A stretch of 7,201 nt of DNA from JBEEMU01 sp043778315. Its GTDB lineage: Bacteria > Bacteroidota > Bacteroidia > Chitinophagales > Saprospiraceae. Location of the stretch: positions 1 to 7,201 of the forward strand of contig JAYWGJ010000155.1 in assembly GCA_043778315.1 (NCBI GenBank), written 5' to 3'. Position numbers and translations under genes: made by a program. The notes under the pieces were generated by a model, which did no database searches, had not been told where the DNA came from, and saw nothing but the letters and a program-made list of their open reading frames with translations. Every line of letters starts with the position of its first letter. The first letter of the stretch is position 1. This document shows positions 1 to 6,102 of this stretch, piece after piece.

Positions 1-50
1 CCTACGGTTTCTTTGTGTCTTTGTTTTTTTCTTTGTGTCTTTTGTGGTAA
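1..50. repeat. Short direct repeat, CTTTGTGTCTTT type, intergenic
   Basis: A 15-base unit, TTTCTTTGTGTCTTT, occurs at 8-22 and again at 28-42, exactly 20 bases apart, and the second copy runs on into TTGTGGTAA. Read on the other strand this is an ACCACAAAAGACACAAAG-like sequence. From memory, similar ACCACAAAGACACAAAG strings recur between genes in many Bacteroidota and other bacterial genomes; that is recall, not a search. It lies downstream of the SurA-like gene and is cut by the window edge, so its full extent is unknown. It encodes nothing visible. Confidence 0.5.
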
Positions 51-91
51 AATTACTTCCTTTTTACTAAAAAGATTACTGCCGCATTACG

Positions 92-1531
92 CTATTGCCG
101 CATATCGGGCTTCCACTTCGCCACATTCGGACAAGCGGTGTACGGTTCGTTTACCTTGACGTATATTTTGCCTGCTCGCGCCGACATCCAATCGTTCATT
201 ACCTTTGCTTTTTTCTGCTCCATACAAGCCGCTTTCACCTTGTTGTAGTCGGTTTCTAAGGCAGCAGGGTGCGGTTCGCTCCGCGATTTGAGTTGTATGA
301 TGCGGTAGGCTAACGAGCCGTCTTGCTCCGTCATCTCTATGGGTTTTGTGATACCGTCTATTTTCATGGTGTCCAAAGCAAAATACACCTCGGGGCTGAG
401 GTCGCCTACCTCAAAATAAGTGCTGCCCGTTTGCGGACTTGTCACCATACCGTTGTTCGGTTTGCTGCTTTCGTCTTGCGAAAACTTCTGCACCGCACCT
501 GCAAAAGTGAGCGAGTCGGGGCGAATCGCTTTGCGGATAGAGTCCAAACGCGTGCTTACCGCCGCGAGGTCAGCCATGCCGATTTCGGGTTTTATCAATA
601 TGTGTCGGCAATGAATCGAGTTACCTCTGCGCTCTATGAGTTGCAATAAGTGGTAGCCGAAGACGGTTTTTATTATCGACGAGTATTCGCCGCGATTGAG
701 CTTGAACGCCGCCGCCTCAAACTCGGGTACAAACTGCCCGCGTTTCACCCAACCTAAGTCGCCGCCTTCTTTGCCCGAACCTTTATCGTCGGAGTATTTT
801 TTGGCGAGGTCTGCAAAATCGGCTTTTTTGTTTAGGATCTGGTCGCGGAGTTCGGCGAGCGTCGTCACTGCTTTTTTTAGTGCGGCTTCGCTTACTTTTG
901 GTTTTAGTACAAGTTGTGCATATTCCACTTCGGCGTTGAAAAACGGCAACGAGTCTTGCGGTATTTTATCAAAAAATACGCGCACCTCGGCAGGCGTGAC
1001 CGACACGTTTTCCATCACTTTCGCTTGCATACGCTTGGAAAACAATTGGTCGCGCATATCGGTGCGCATACGGTCTTTCATCTTCACGACGGGCATACCG
1101 TAATACTGCTCAAATTGCTTGGGGTCGTTATTCATATACCCCAAAATCTTTTCTATACGAGCCGTCAACTCTTGCTCCACCTCTTCGTCCGTCACTTTCA
1201 AACTGTCTAATTTGCCTTGCGACACCATCAGTTCTTGCATAATCACTTGGTCGAGTATTTCGCAACGCGCCTCTTCGGGCAACGGCTTGCCTGCTTGCTG
1301 CTGCATCAAGTGAAATTGGTCTTCCACGTCCGACATCAATATCGCTTTTTCGCCGATAATAGCGATGATTTTATCGACCGTTCCTGCCGAGCCTGCTTCC
1401 ACGGCTGCGGCGGTTGTGGTCGTCGGTTTGGTGGTTGCTGCGGGTTTGTTGCCCGATTTTACGACCTCTTTTTGTGCGAAAATACTAGTATTGCATAGCA
1501 ATAAGAGTAAAAATAGAGAAAATTGTTTCAT
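92..1531 (-). CDS. surA: SurA-like periplasmic peptidyl-prolyl cis-trans isomerase / chaperone
   Basis: Periplasmic chaperone expected to escort unfolded outer-membrane proteins toward the BAM machinery and to catalyse prolyl isomerisation. The 479-residue product opens with a signal peptide (basic Lys2, a leucine-rich core at about 5-12, likely cleavage after Ala19). A Thr/Ala/Lys-rich, low-complexity linker covers about 22-50. The SurA N-terminal domain follows at about 52-185, beginning with the typical DKIIAIIGEKAILMSDVE stretch. The first parvulin domain is at about 201-301 and carries the family hallmark GGDLGWVKRGQFVPEFE (256-272) and a closing FGYHLLQL (291-298). The second, at about 306-417, opens with HCRHILIK (307-314) but is more divergent: the GGDLGW-type motif is replaced by NNGMVTSPQTGS. 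The length is slightly greater than E. coli SurA, mainly from the linker. The start has an A-rich leader and no Shine-Dalgarno, usual for the phylum. It lies 30 bases after the isomerase-like lipoprotein gene, probably in the same operon. The stop is TAG at 92-94. Confidence 0.87.
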   Translation of the reverse strand: MKQFSLFLLLLLCNTSIFAQKEVVKSGNKPAATTKPTTTTAAAVEAGSAGTVDKIIAIIGEKAILMSDVEDQFHLMQQQAGKPLPEEARCEILDQVIMQELMVSQGKLDSLKVTDEEVEQELTARIEKILGYMNNDPKQFEQYYGMPVVKMKDRMRTDMRDQLFSKRMQAKVMENVSVTPAEVRVFFDKIPQDSLPFFNAEVEYAQLVLKPKVSEAALKKAVTTLAELRDQILNKKADFADLAKKYSDDKGSGKEGGDLGWVKRGQFVPEFEAAAFKLNRGEYSSIIKTVFGYHLLQLIERRGNSIHCRHILIKPEIGMADLAAVSTRLDSIRKAIRPDSLTFAGAVQKFSQDESSKPNNGMVTSPQTGSTYFEVGDLSPEVYFALDTMKIDGITKPIEMTEQDGSLAYRIIQLKSRSEPHPAALETDYNKVKAACMEQKKAKVMNDWMSARAGKIYVKVNEPYTACPNVAKWKPDMRQ

Positions 1532-1561
1532 TTTTTTATGATTGTAATAATTTTAATTTAG

Positions 1562-2407
1562 CTATTTATTTAACGAAATACGCCCTGCTTGTAGCTCTTT
1601 TTGGTAGGTTGCGTTCACGACTGCGTCCCATGCGGCGATTTTTCTTTTTTGTATAATAACGGATTTTACTTGTGGCGTAGCCGCCTCTAACGACATTTTT
1701 TCGCCTTTTTTCTGCATCGCATTGATGCGAATAAAATAATTTACTTCTTTCGATTTTGCTGTAAAACTTTTATTTGGCGATAAGCTACTTTCTCTTAACG
1801 TTCCTTTTGGCAATTTCGATGCCAGCTCGTCTAGGCTTAACCATTTTTTAACAAAAAAACCTTCTGCATTTTTTTGGGCGAAAGCCTCGAGGTTTTGTGG
1901 ATTTTTGGTATCGTTCCATAGTTTTTGTACTTGCGCCATATCGCGCCAAGCGGTAGAAACAGCCAAAAAATCTGCCTCGACCATCGTGTAAGGCGACGCA
2001 AAAACTTCTTGCAACGAGTCGTAAGCCGCCTTAATTTGCGCAGGCGCAATAGCGGTATCGACGGGCGTGTACGCCATTTCTTTTTTGTATTTTTGCAATA
2101 ATAAACCGTTGCGGTAATCCTCGACCAAGCGGTCGATGTCGGGCGACGACTGCGCTTTATCCGAAATAGTATGCAGCAAAACGCGGGTGCGCAGCCATTC
2201 CTGCACATAGCCATCGACTACGCGCGTGCTGTCCGCCACCGTCAAGCTGTCTGCCAACAACGGTTTTAGCTCCGAAAAGTATAAGTTTTCGTTGTACGCA
2301 GATGCGATAAGGTCGCTTTTATTCGCATCGGGAGTCGCCGTCGTATTTTTTTTGCGACAAGCAAATAAAGATAACAATATTAATATAAAATAACTAAAAT
2401 GTTTCAT
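1562..2407 (-). CDS. SurA/parvulin-related lipoprotein, probable folding factor
   Basis: A predicted lipoprotein of 281 residues. The signal is MKHFSYFILILLSLFAC, with a lipobox LFAC at 14-17 and Cys17 as the lipidated residue. The next residues, RKKN, lack the acidic run associated with surface export in Bacteroidota, so a periplasm-facing anchor is more likely (inference). The rest is mostly charged and helical. The pattern around 119-150 (AIAPAQIKAAYDSLQ, then a VEADFLAV strand) and the tail TPQVKSVIIQKRKIAAWDAV (244-263) match the layout of SurA-type isomerases: N-terminal helices, a parvulin-sized segment, then a closing helix. However, the parvulin hallmark GGDLGW...F is not visible, so catalysis is doubtful and a chaperone or accessory role fits better. 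Similar lipoproteins sit beside surA in other Bacteroidota (recalled, not checked). It is followed after 30 bases by the SurA-like gene. Visibly more A/T-rich in places than its neighbours. A weak AGGT lies about 10 bases before the ATG. Confidence 0.65.
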   Translation of the reverse strand: MKHFSYFILILLSLFACRKKNTTATPDANKSDLIASAYNENLYFSELKPLLADSLTVADSTRVVDGYVQEWLRTRVLLHTISDKAQSSPDIDRLVEDYRNGLLLQKYKKEMAYTPVDTAIAPAQIKAAYDSLQEVFASPYTMVEADFLAVSTAWRDMAQVQKLWNDTKNPQNLEAFAQKNAEGFFVKKWLSLDELASKLPKGTLRESSLSPNKSFTAKSKEVNYFIRINAMQKKGEKMSLEAATPQVKSVIIQKRKIAAWDAVVNATYQKELQAGRISLNK

Positions 2408-2425
2408 TTCGAAATTTACCTATTT

Positions 2426-2446
2426 TTTGTGTAATAAACACACAAA
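2426..2446. repeat. Inverted repeat overlapping the lipoprotein-surA promoter
   Basis: Arms TTTGTGT (2426-2432) and ACACAAA (2440-2446) are perfect inverted complements with a 7-base spacer. The right arm overlaps the TACCTTTG element and the spacer covers the expected transcription start. It could be an operator or a weak hairpin at the 5' end of the transcript. The stem is short and A/T-rich with no U-tract, so it is a poor terminator for the helicase gene. Chance occurrence is possible. Confidence 0.3.
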
Positions 2447-2450
2447 GGTA
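2443..2450 (-). promoter_or_regulatory. Candidate -7 promoter element for the lipoprotein-surA unit
   Basis: On the minus strand this reads TACCTTTG, a perfect match to the Bacteroidota -7 consensus TAnnTTTG, 35 bases before the lipoprotein start codon. No clear TTG/TTTG -33 element is visible at the usual distance, where the sequence is the end of the helicase gene. The placement in the 61-base gap supports a promoter that lets the two folding genes be expressed independently of the helicase. Confidence 0.5.
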
Positions 2451-2468
2451 CGAAAAACGGCGATAAAT

Positions 2469-4391
2469 TTACGCCATATATTCCCACGCCGAATGGTAGG
2501 CATCGTGCAACTCCACATAATCCAAAAAGGTTTGGTAAAAGGCGTGATTGCCGAGTGTGCCTGTGTCGCCGATGACGATAAGTTTGAATTTGGCTCGCGT
2601 GAGCGCGACGTTCATGCGGCGATAATCGTTGAGGAAACCGATGTCACCTTGCTCGTTGCTCCGCACCAACGATATGTATATAATATCACATTCTTGTCCC
2701 TGAAAACCGTCGATGGTATTCACTTTTATTTCGGGTATATTTTGCAATATTTCATCGTTCTGTATCGCGTCGCGCATATAATTCACCTGCTGTTTGTACG
2801 GCGAAATGATGCCGATAGACGGAACGGTGTAATGTTCAAAAGCCGCGAGCAGCTTATATAAATGCTCGCGCAAAATGCCAAATTCGTCGGGGTTGAAGCG
2901 GCTCGAGTGTTCGTTAATTTGTTGTTCGTCAAAACTGCAACCTACGGTATCTATAAAAACTAAGGGTTTGCGCCCCAATATCGGCAGTTCTTGCCGTGCT
3001 ACGCTGCTGTGCGCCTCCAATTGGTTTTTGTAAAAATATTGATTAGAAAAACCCATTATCACCTCGTTCATACGGTATTGCGTGCGGAGCAACGCGACCT
3101 CGGGCTGTCGGTTGATACATTTTTCTAATAACGTGATACTTAAACCCGCGCTTGCCGCTTTATTTGACTTCACGGTCGGCGGTAATTGCAAGGGGTCTCC
3201 TGCAAGTACGACCCGTTTCGCCAAGCGAATCGGTATCCAAGTAGCGGGTTCTAAGGCTTGTGCGGCTTCGTCAATCACCACAATATCGAATTTCATTTTG
3301 CGCACTAGCGCACTCGCTGCGCCTGCTAACGTACAAGTAATTACCTGCGAAGAACTCAAAATATAATCGACTAATTTGTCCTCCAAATCTTTTGCCCATG
3401 CCGAAAGTGCCTTTGCTTCCTCCTGCATATTGCGGCGTGCGATGCGTTGTTCGTGTCCAAAACTTCGGCGAAAGCGGTTCGCTTCGCGGCGCGCCTGGGC
3501 TGCCTCGATGCGCACTTTTTTGATGTGTTTTGCGTCGGGGTGCGCCGATAATTGTGCGTCTAAGGTGTGTTGTATCAGCGACTCGTCGACCCGCGACACG
3601 TTGCCGAGGCGCGTGACGTGCAAGCCTTGTTCGGCGAGACGTTCGGTGAGCAGGTCGGTAGCGGAGTTGGAGGGCGCGCAGACCAAAATGGTGCGCGCAC
3701 CGCTCTGCCGCGTGAGGTAGGCGATAGCGTGTACGAGCGTCGTGGTTTTGCCTGTGCCTGGCGGTCCGTGTACGATAGCGACATCGAGCGACGAAACGAT
3801 TTGGCGCACCGCTTCGTTTTGCGAGTCGTTGAGCTGCGGCAGCGACGGATAATAATAGTCGGAGCTGCGCAAAAAATCCGCTTTGCGGTAGCCGAGCAAG
3901 ACTTCGCGGAGTTCCTCCAAGCGGTTGCCGCTCGCACGGCTCACGTCGTTGAGCGCGTACTCCATTTCGCGATAGGTGCGCTCGTCGAAGAGCATATCGA
4001 TGCCGAGTCCGCCGTCGGTGAGCCAATCGGGGTGGTCTTTGCCGTAAAAAATGATTTTCATACGGTCTTTATCGATAAAATGCACTACGCCTTTATCTTC
4101 GTTGTCGTCCTTGTGCGTGGTCGGATTATTGGTGAATAAACGCACTACGCTGCCCGATTTGAACTGGTGCGGTTTGCCTTTTTCGCGGGTGCGTTCTACC
4201 ATTATGTATGCGTAATCGCCGACCGCAAAACCCGTTTCTATGACCTGTAAGGGTTGCCAACACACGCCTTTTTCGCGTTTTTCGGTGAGGCTGAGGCTGC
4301 TCACTTGCTCCTCGAAGAGGCGTTGCTCCTCCTCTTTTTCTATCTGCAAGAGTTCCATAAGCCGTTGCAGTTCGGCTACTGATTTTTTCAT
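2469..4391 (-). CDS. SF1B DNA/RNA helicase, UPF1/IGHMBP2-like
   Basis: An ATP-driven nucleic-acid helicase of 640 residues, in the superfamily 1B group that includes UPF1, IGHMBP2 (Smubp-2) and yeast Hcs1; expected to be cytoplasmic. All core motifs are visible in order: Q motif LNDSQNEAV (187-195), Walker A GPPGTGKTTT (209-218), motif Ia CAPSNSATD (238-246), Walker B DEAAQALEP (374-382), motif III GDPLQLPPTV (398-407), QYRM (438-441), SPYKQQV (530-536), motif V VNTIDGFQGQECDIIYIS (557-574) and motif VI NVALTRAKFKLIVIGD (594-609) with the arginine finger. An acidic, coiled-coil-like segment covers residues 1-40, followed by a beta-rich region to about 130 like the 1B/oligonucleotide-binding part of the family. 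A charged helical insertion lies at about 285-340. The first ATG is chosen because it gives the complete N-terminal helix. Bacterial members are common in Bacteroidota but their substrates are poorly known. It diverges from the GH3 gene and is followed after 61 bases by the lipoprotein gene. Confidence 0.9.
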   Translation of the reverse strand: MKKSVAELQRLMELLQIEKEEEQRLFEEQVSSLSLTEKREKGVCWQPLQVIETGFAVGDYAYIMVERTREKGKPHQFKSGSVVRLFTNNPTTHKDDNEDKGVVHFIDKDRMKIIFYGKDHPDWLTDGGLGIDMLFDERTYREMEYALNDVSRASGNRLEELREVLLGYRKADFLRSSDYYYPSLPQLNDSQNEAVRQIVSSLDVAIVHGPPGTGKTTTLVHAIAYLTRQSGARTILVCAPSNSATDLLTERLAEQGLHVTRLGNVSRVDESLIQHTLDAQLSAHPDAKHIKKVRIEAAQARREANRFRRSFGHEQRIARRNMQEEAKALSAWAKDLEDKLVDYILSSSQVITCTLAGAASALVRKMKFDIVVIDEAAQALEPATWIPIRLAKRVVLAGDPLQLPPTVKSNKAASAGLSITLLEKCINRQPEVALLRTQYRMNEVIMGFSNQYFYKNQLEAHSSVARQELPILGRKPLVFIDTVGCSFDEQQINEHSSRFNPDEFGILREHLYKLLAAFEHYTVPSIGIISPYKQQVNYMRDAIQNDEILQNIPEIKVNTIDGFQGQECDIIYISLVRSNEQGDIGFLNDYRRMNVALTRAKFKLIVIGDTGTLGNHAFYQTFLDYVELHDAYHSAWEYMA

Positions 4392-4452
4392 AGCGTAAAT
4401 GTACGCCGTTTTATGCTTGTTTTTATCGCATTATTAGCTAATGTAAAAAAAA

Positions 4453-4470
4453 TTTAACTACCTTTAACTA
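4453..4470. repeat. Tandem TTTAACTA repeat, one helical turn apart
   Basis: TTTAACTA occurs at 4453-4460 and 4463-4470, separated by CC, giving a 10-base period. This places both copies on the same face of DNA, directly upstream of the candidate GH3 promoter and within the divergent region shared with the helicase gene. A tandem binding site for a regulator is plausible, but no known regulator motif is recognised and A/T-rich sequence makes chance repeats likelier. Confidence 0.35.
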
Positions 4471-4498
4471 TTTGTTCACTTTAAAGCGATATAACTTG

Positions 4499-4506
4499 TA
4501 TTTTTG
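4499..4506 (+). promoter_or_regulatory. Candidate -7 promoter element for the GH3-deacetylase operon
   Basis: TATTTTTG matches the Bacteroidota -7 consensus TAnnTTTG. The nearest TTTG (4471-4474) lies 24 bases upstream, slightly beyond the usual range for a -33 element, so that half is weak. The predicted start of transcription about 6 bases downstream leaves a leader of roughly 45 bases before the GH3 start codon, which is sensible. No other TAnnTTTG appears on the plus strand of this gap. Confidence 0.5.
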
Positions 4507-4558
4507 CCCAACGGAATGATTTTTTTGTTGTGACAAACTAATTACAAATTTTCTATAT

Positions 4559-6097
4559 ATGCCCGTATTAGGTTCTATCATCAAGCGTAGTTTGACTATC
4601 GGCAACTATTTTCAAAACTACAAAAACGCGCCCGCAGCCGTGCATCAACAACGGGTGTTGCGGCAGCTCATACTCACCGCCGCCGACACGCGGTTTGGCG
4701 AGCAATACCAATTTGACAAGTTGCAAAACTACACGGATATAGCCGCCGCGTTCGCGGATACCGTACCCGCACACGACTACAATAAAATGTACGACGAGTG
4801 GTGGCATCGCTCTATTCAGTCCGAACCCGACGTGACCTGGACGGGTGTAGTGAAGTATTTTGCGCTAAGCAGCGGCACTTCGGGCGCGGCGAGCAAGTAT
4901 ATTCCTGTGACGAAAGACATGACAAAAGCGATGCAAAACGCGGGTCGGAAGATGTTTTTTTCTATTACAAAATACCCGTTGCCCCCCGAGCTATTCACTA
5001 AATCGATGATGATGGTTGGCGGCTCTGCCGACCTCAATCACGAAAACGGTTTTTATTGCGGCGACCTAAGCGGCATCAACGCGAATAGAGTGCCTTGGTG
5101 GCTACAAAAATACTACAAACCTGGCATCGATGTGGCGCGTATCACCGATTGGAATACCCGCGCCGACGAAATCGCAAAACGCGCAGCGCAATGGGATATT
5201 GGCTTTGCGTCGGGACTGCCGTCGTGGGTGCAATTGATGATGGAACGCGTGATTGAGTACAATAAAGTAGATACTATACACGATATTTGGCCTAATTTGA
5301 GCGTTTTTGTGTCGGGCGGTATCGCCTTAGAGCCATACAAACGCGGTATGCAACGGCTGCTTTCTAAGCCGCTTTTGTACTTAGACAGCTATTTGGCTTC
5401 GGAGGGTTTTATTGCTTTTCAGAACCGCGCCGAAGCCGAAAATCACGCTATGGCGATGATACTCAATAACGGTATCTATTACGAATTTGTGCCGTTTAAC
5501 GATGCTAATTTTGATAGTGAAGGCAATTTATTGAGCAATCATAAAGTATTGACTATCAATGAAGTACAAGCAGGCGTAGATTACGCGCTGCTGATGAGTA
5601 CTTGCGCTGGCGCGTGGCGATATTTGATAGGCGACGTGGTGCGATTTACTGATGTGGAACGCTCCGAAATACACATCACGGGCAGAACAAAACACTTTTT
5701 GAGCATCACGGGCGAACACCTTTCGGTCGATAATATGGTGCGCGGTTTGGAGTTGGTGTCGGACGAACTGAACGCGGTAGTCCGCGAGTTTACGGTTTGC
5801 GCTATCGAGACTACGCCCGGACAGTTTGAGCATCGCTGGTATATCGGTTGCGATACGCAGCCCGACCGAGCGCGTTTTGAGCATTTATTAGATGAAAATC
5901 TGAAAAAAATAAACGACGATTATCGCACCGAGCGAAGTGCGTTTTTGTCGATGTCGGTGCAAATTGTGCCAGCCACTTATTTCTACGAATTTCAAGAAAA
6001 ACACGCCCGCATGGACGGACAAGCGAAGTTTCCGCGAGTGTTGCGCAAAGAAAAATTTGCGCTTTGGGAGGGTTTTGTAGCCGCAAAAAAAGGATAA
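4559..6097 (+). CDS. GH3 family acyl-adenylating protein
   Basis: A 512-residue member of the GH3 family, in the ANL-like adenylating superfamily. Plant members activate carboxylic acids such as jasmonate or indole-acetate with ATP and join them to amino acids; the substrates of bacterial members are unknown. Visible landmarks are the nucleotide-binding loop SSGTSGAASKYIPVT (104-118), the second motif YLDSYLASEG (274-283), corresponding to the plant Y-x-x-SE segment, and the third motif WRYLIGDVVRFT (353-364). A hinge region ITGRTKHFLSITGEHLS (373-389) follows, then a C-terminal domain ending in DGQAKFPRVLR (486-496), where a conserved lysine is expected. The length is close to that of bacterial homologues and slightly shorter than the plant enzymes. 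There is no signal peptide or membrane segment, so it is cytosolic. The ATG at 4559 follows an A/T-rich leader without a Shine-Dalgarno. The gene ends five bases before the deacetylase start, implying a shared transcript. The family assignment is firm; naming a reaction would be speculation. Confidence 0.88.
   Translation: MPVLGSIIKRSLTIGNYFQNYKNAPAAVHQQRVLRQLILTAADTRFGEQYQFDKLQNYTDIAAAFADTVPAHDYNKMYDEWWHRSIQSEPDVTWTGVVKYFALSSGTSGAASKYIPVTKDMTKAMQNAGRKMFFSITKYPLPPELFTKSMMMVGGSADLNHENGFYCGDLSGINANRVPWWLQKYYKPGIDVARITDWNTRADEIAKRAAQWDIGFASGLPSWVQLMMERVIEYNKVDTIHDIWPNLSVFVSGGIALEPYKRGMQRLLSKPLLYLDSYLASEGFIAFQNRAEAENHAMAMILNNGIYYEFVPFNDANFDSEGNLLSNHKVLTINEVQAGVDYALLMSTCAGAWRYLIGDVVRFTDVERSEIHITGRTKHFLSITGEHLSVDNMVRGLELVSDELNAVVREFTVCAIETTPGQFEHRWYIGCDTQPDRARFEHLLDENLKKINDDYRTERSAFLSMSVQIVPATYFYEFQEKHARMDGQAKFPRVLRKEKFALWEGFVAAKKG
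6091..6094 (+). promoter_or_regulatory. Ribosome binding site of the deacetylase gene
   Basis: AGGA, at the end of an A-run inside the last codons of the GH3 gene, lies 8 bases before the ATG at 6103. This favours that ATG over an upstream in-frame TTG at 6064, which would add 13 residues overlapping the GH3 gene and has no comparable site. Confidence 0.55.
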
Positions 6098-6102
6098 TTG
6101 TA

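Noticed and set aside
60..74. Small inverted repeat CTTTTT-ACT-AAAAAG after the SurA stop codon, as a terminator.
   Set aside because: The stem is six A-T dominated pairs with no U-tract on the minus strand; too weak to call.
80..103. TGCCGCAT repeated at 80-87 and 96-103 across the SurA stop codon.
   Set aside because: Two copies of an 8-base string only, one within codons; most likely chance.
2427..2861. Plus-strand reading frame of 144 codons starting in the gap next to the lipoprotein gene.
   Set aside because: It lies antisense to the conserved C-terminal part of the helicase, including motifs V and VI, begins with TTG and shows no domain.
3271..4139. Long reading frames overlapping the helicase gene in other frames (minus strand 3271-4026; plus strand 3567-4139).
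   Set aside because: The helicase frame contains every expected motif in order across this stretch, while the alternatives are Arg/Ser/Ala-rich or otherwise lack recognisable domains. They arise because the gene is locally G/C-rich and poor in stop codons.
4396..4403. TACATTTA on the minus strand as a helicase -7 promoter.
   Set aside because: The last base differs from TAnnTTTG, no TTG lies at the right distance upstream, and it would give a nearly leaderless transcript.
4433..4442. Perfect palindrome ATTAGCTAAT in the divergent intergenic region as an operator.
   Set aside because: Ten bases with no extension and in A/T-rich sequence; there is no supporting second site.
6064..6102. Upstream TTG start that would lengthen the deacetylase by 13 residues.
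   Set aside because: It overlaps the GH3 coding end, lacks a ribosome site, adds no signal peptide or conserved sequence, and the ATG at 6103 has AGGA at a good distance.
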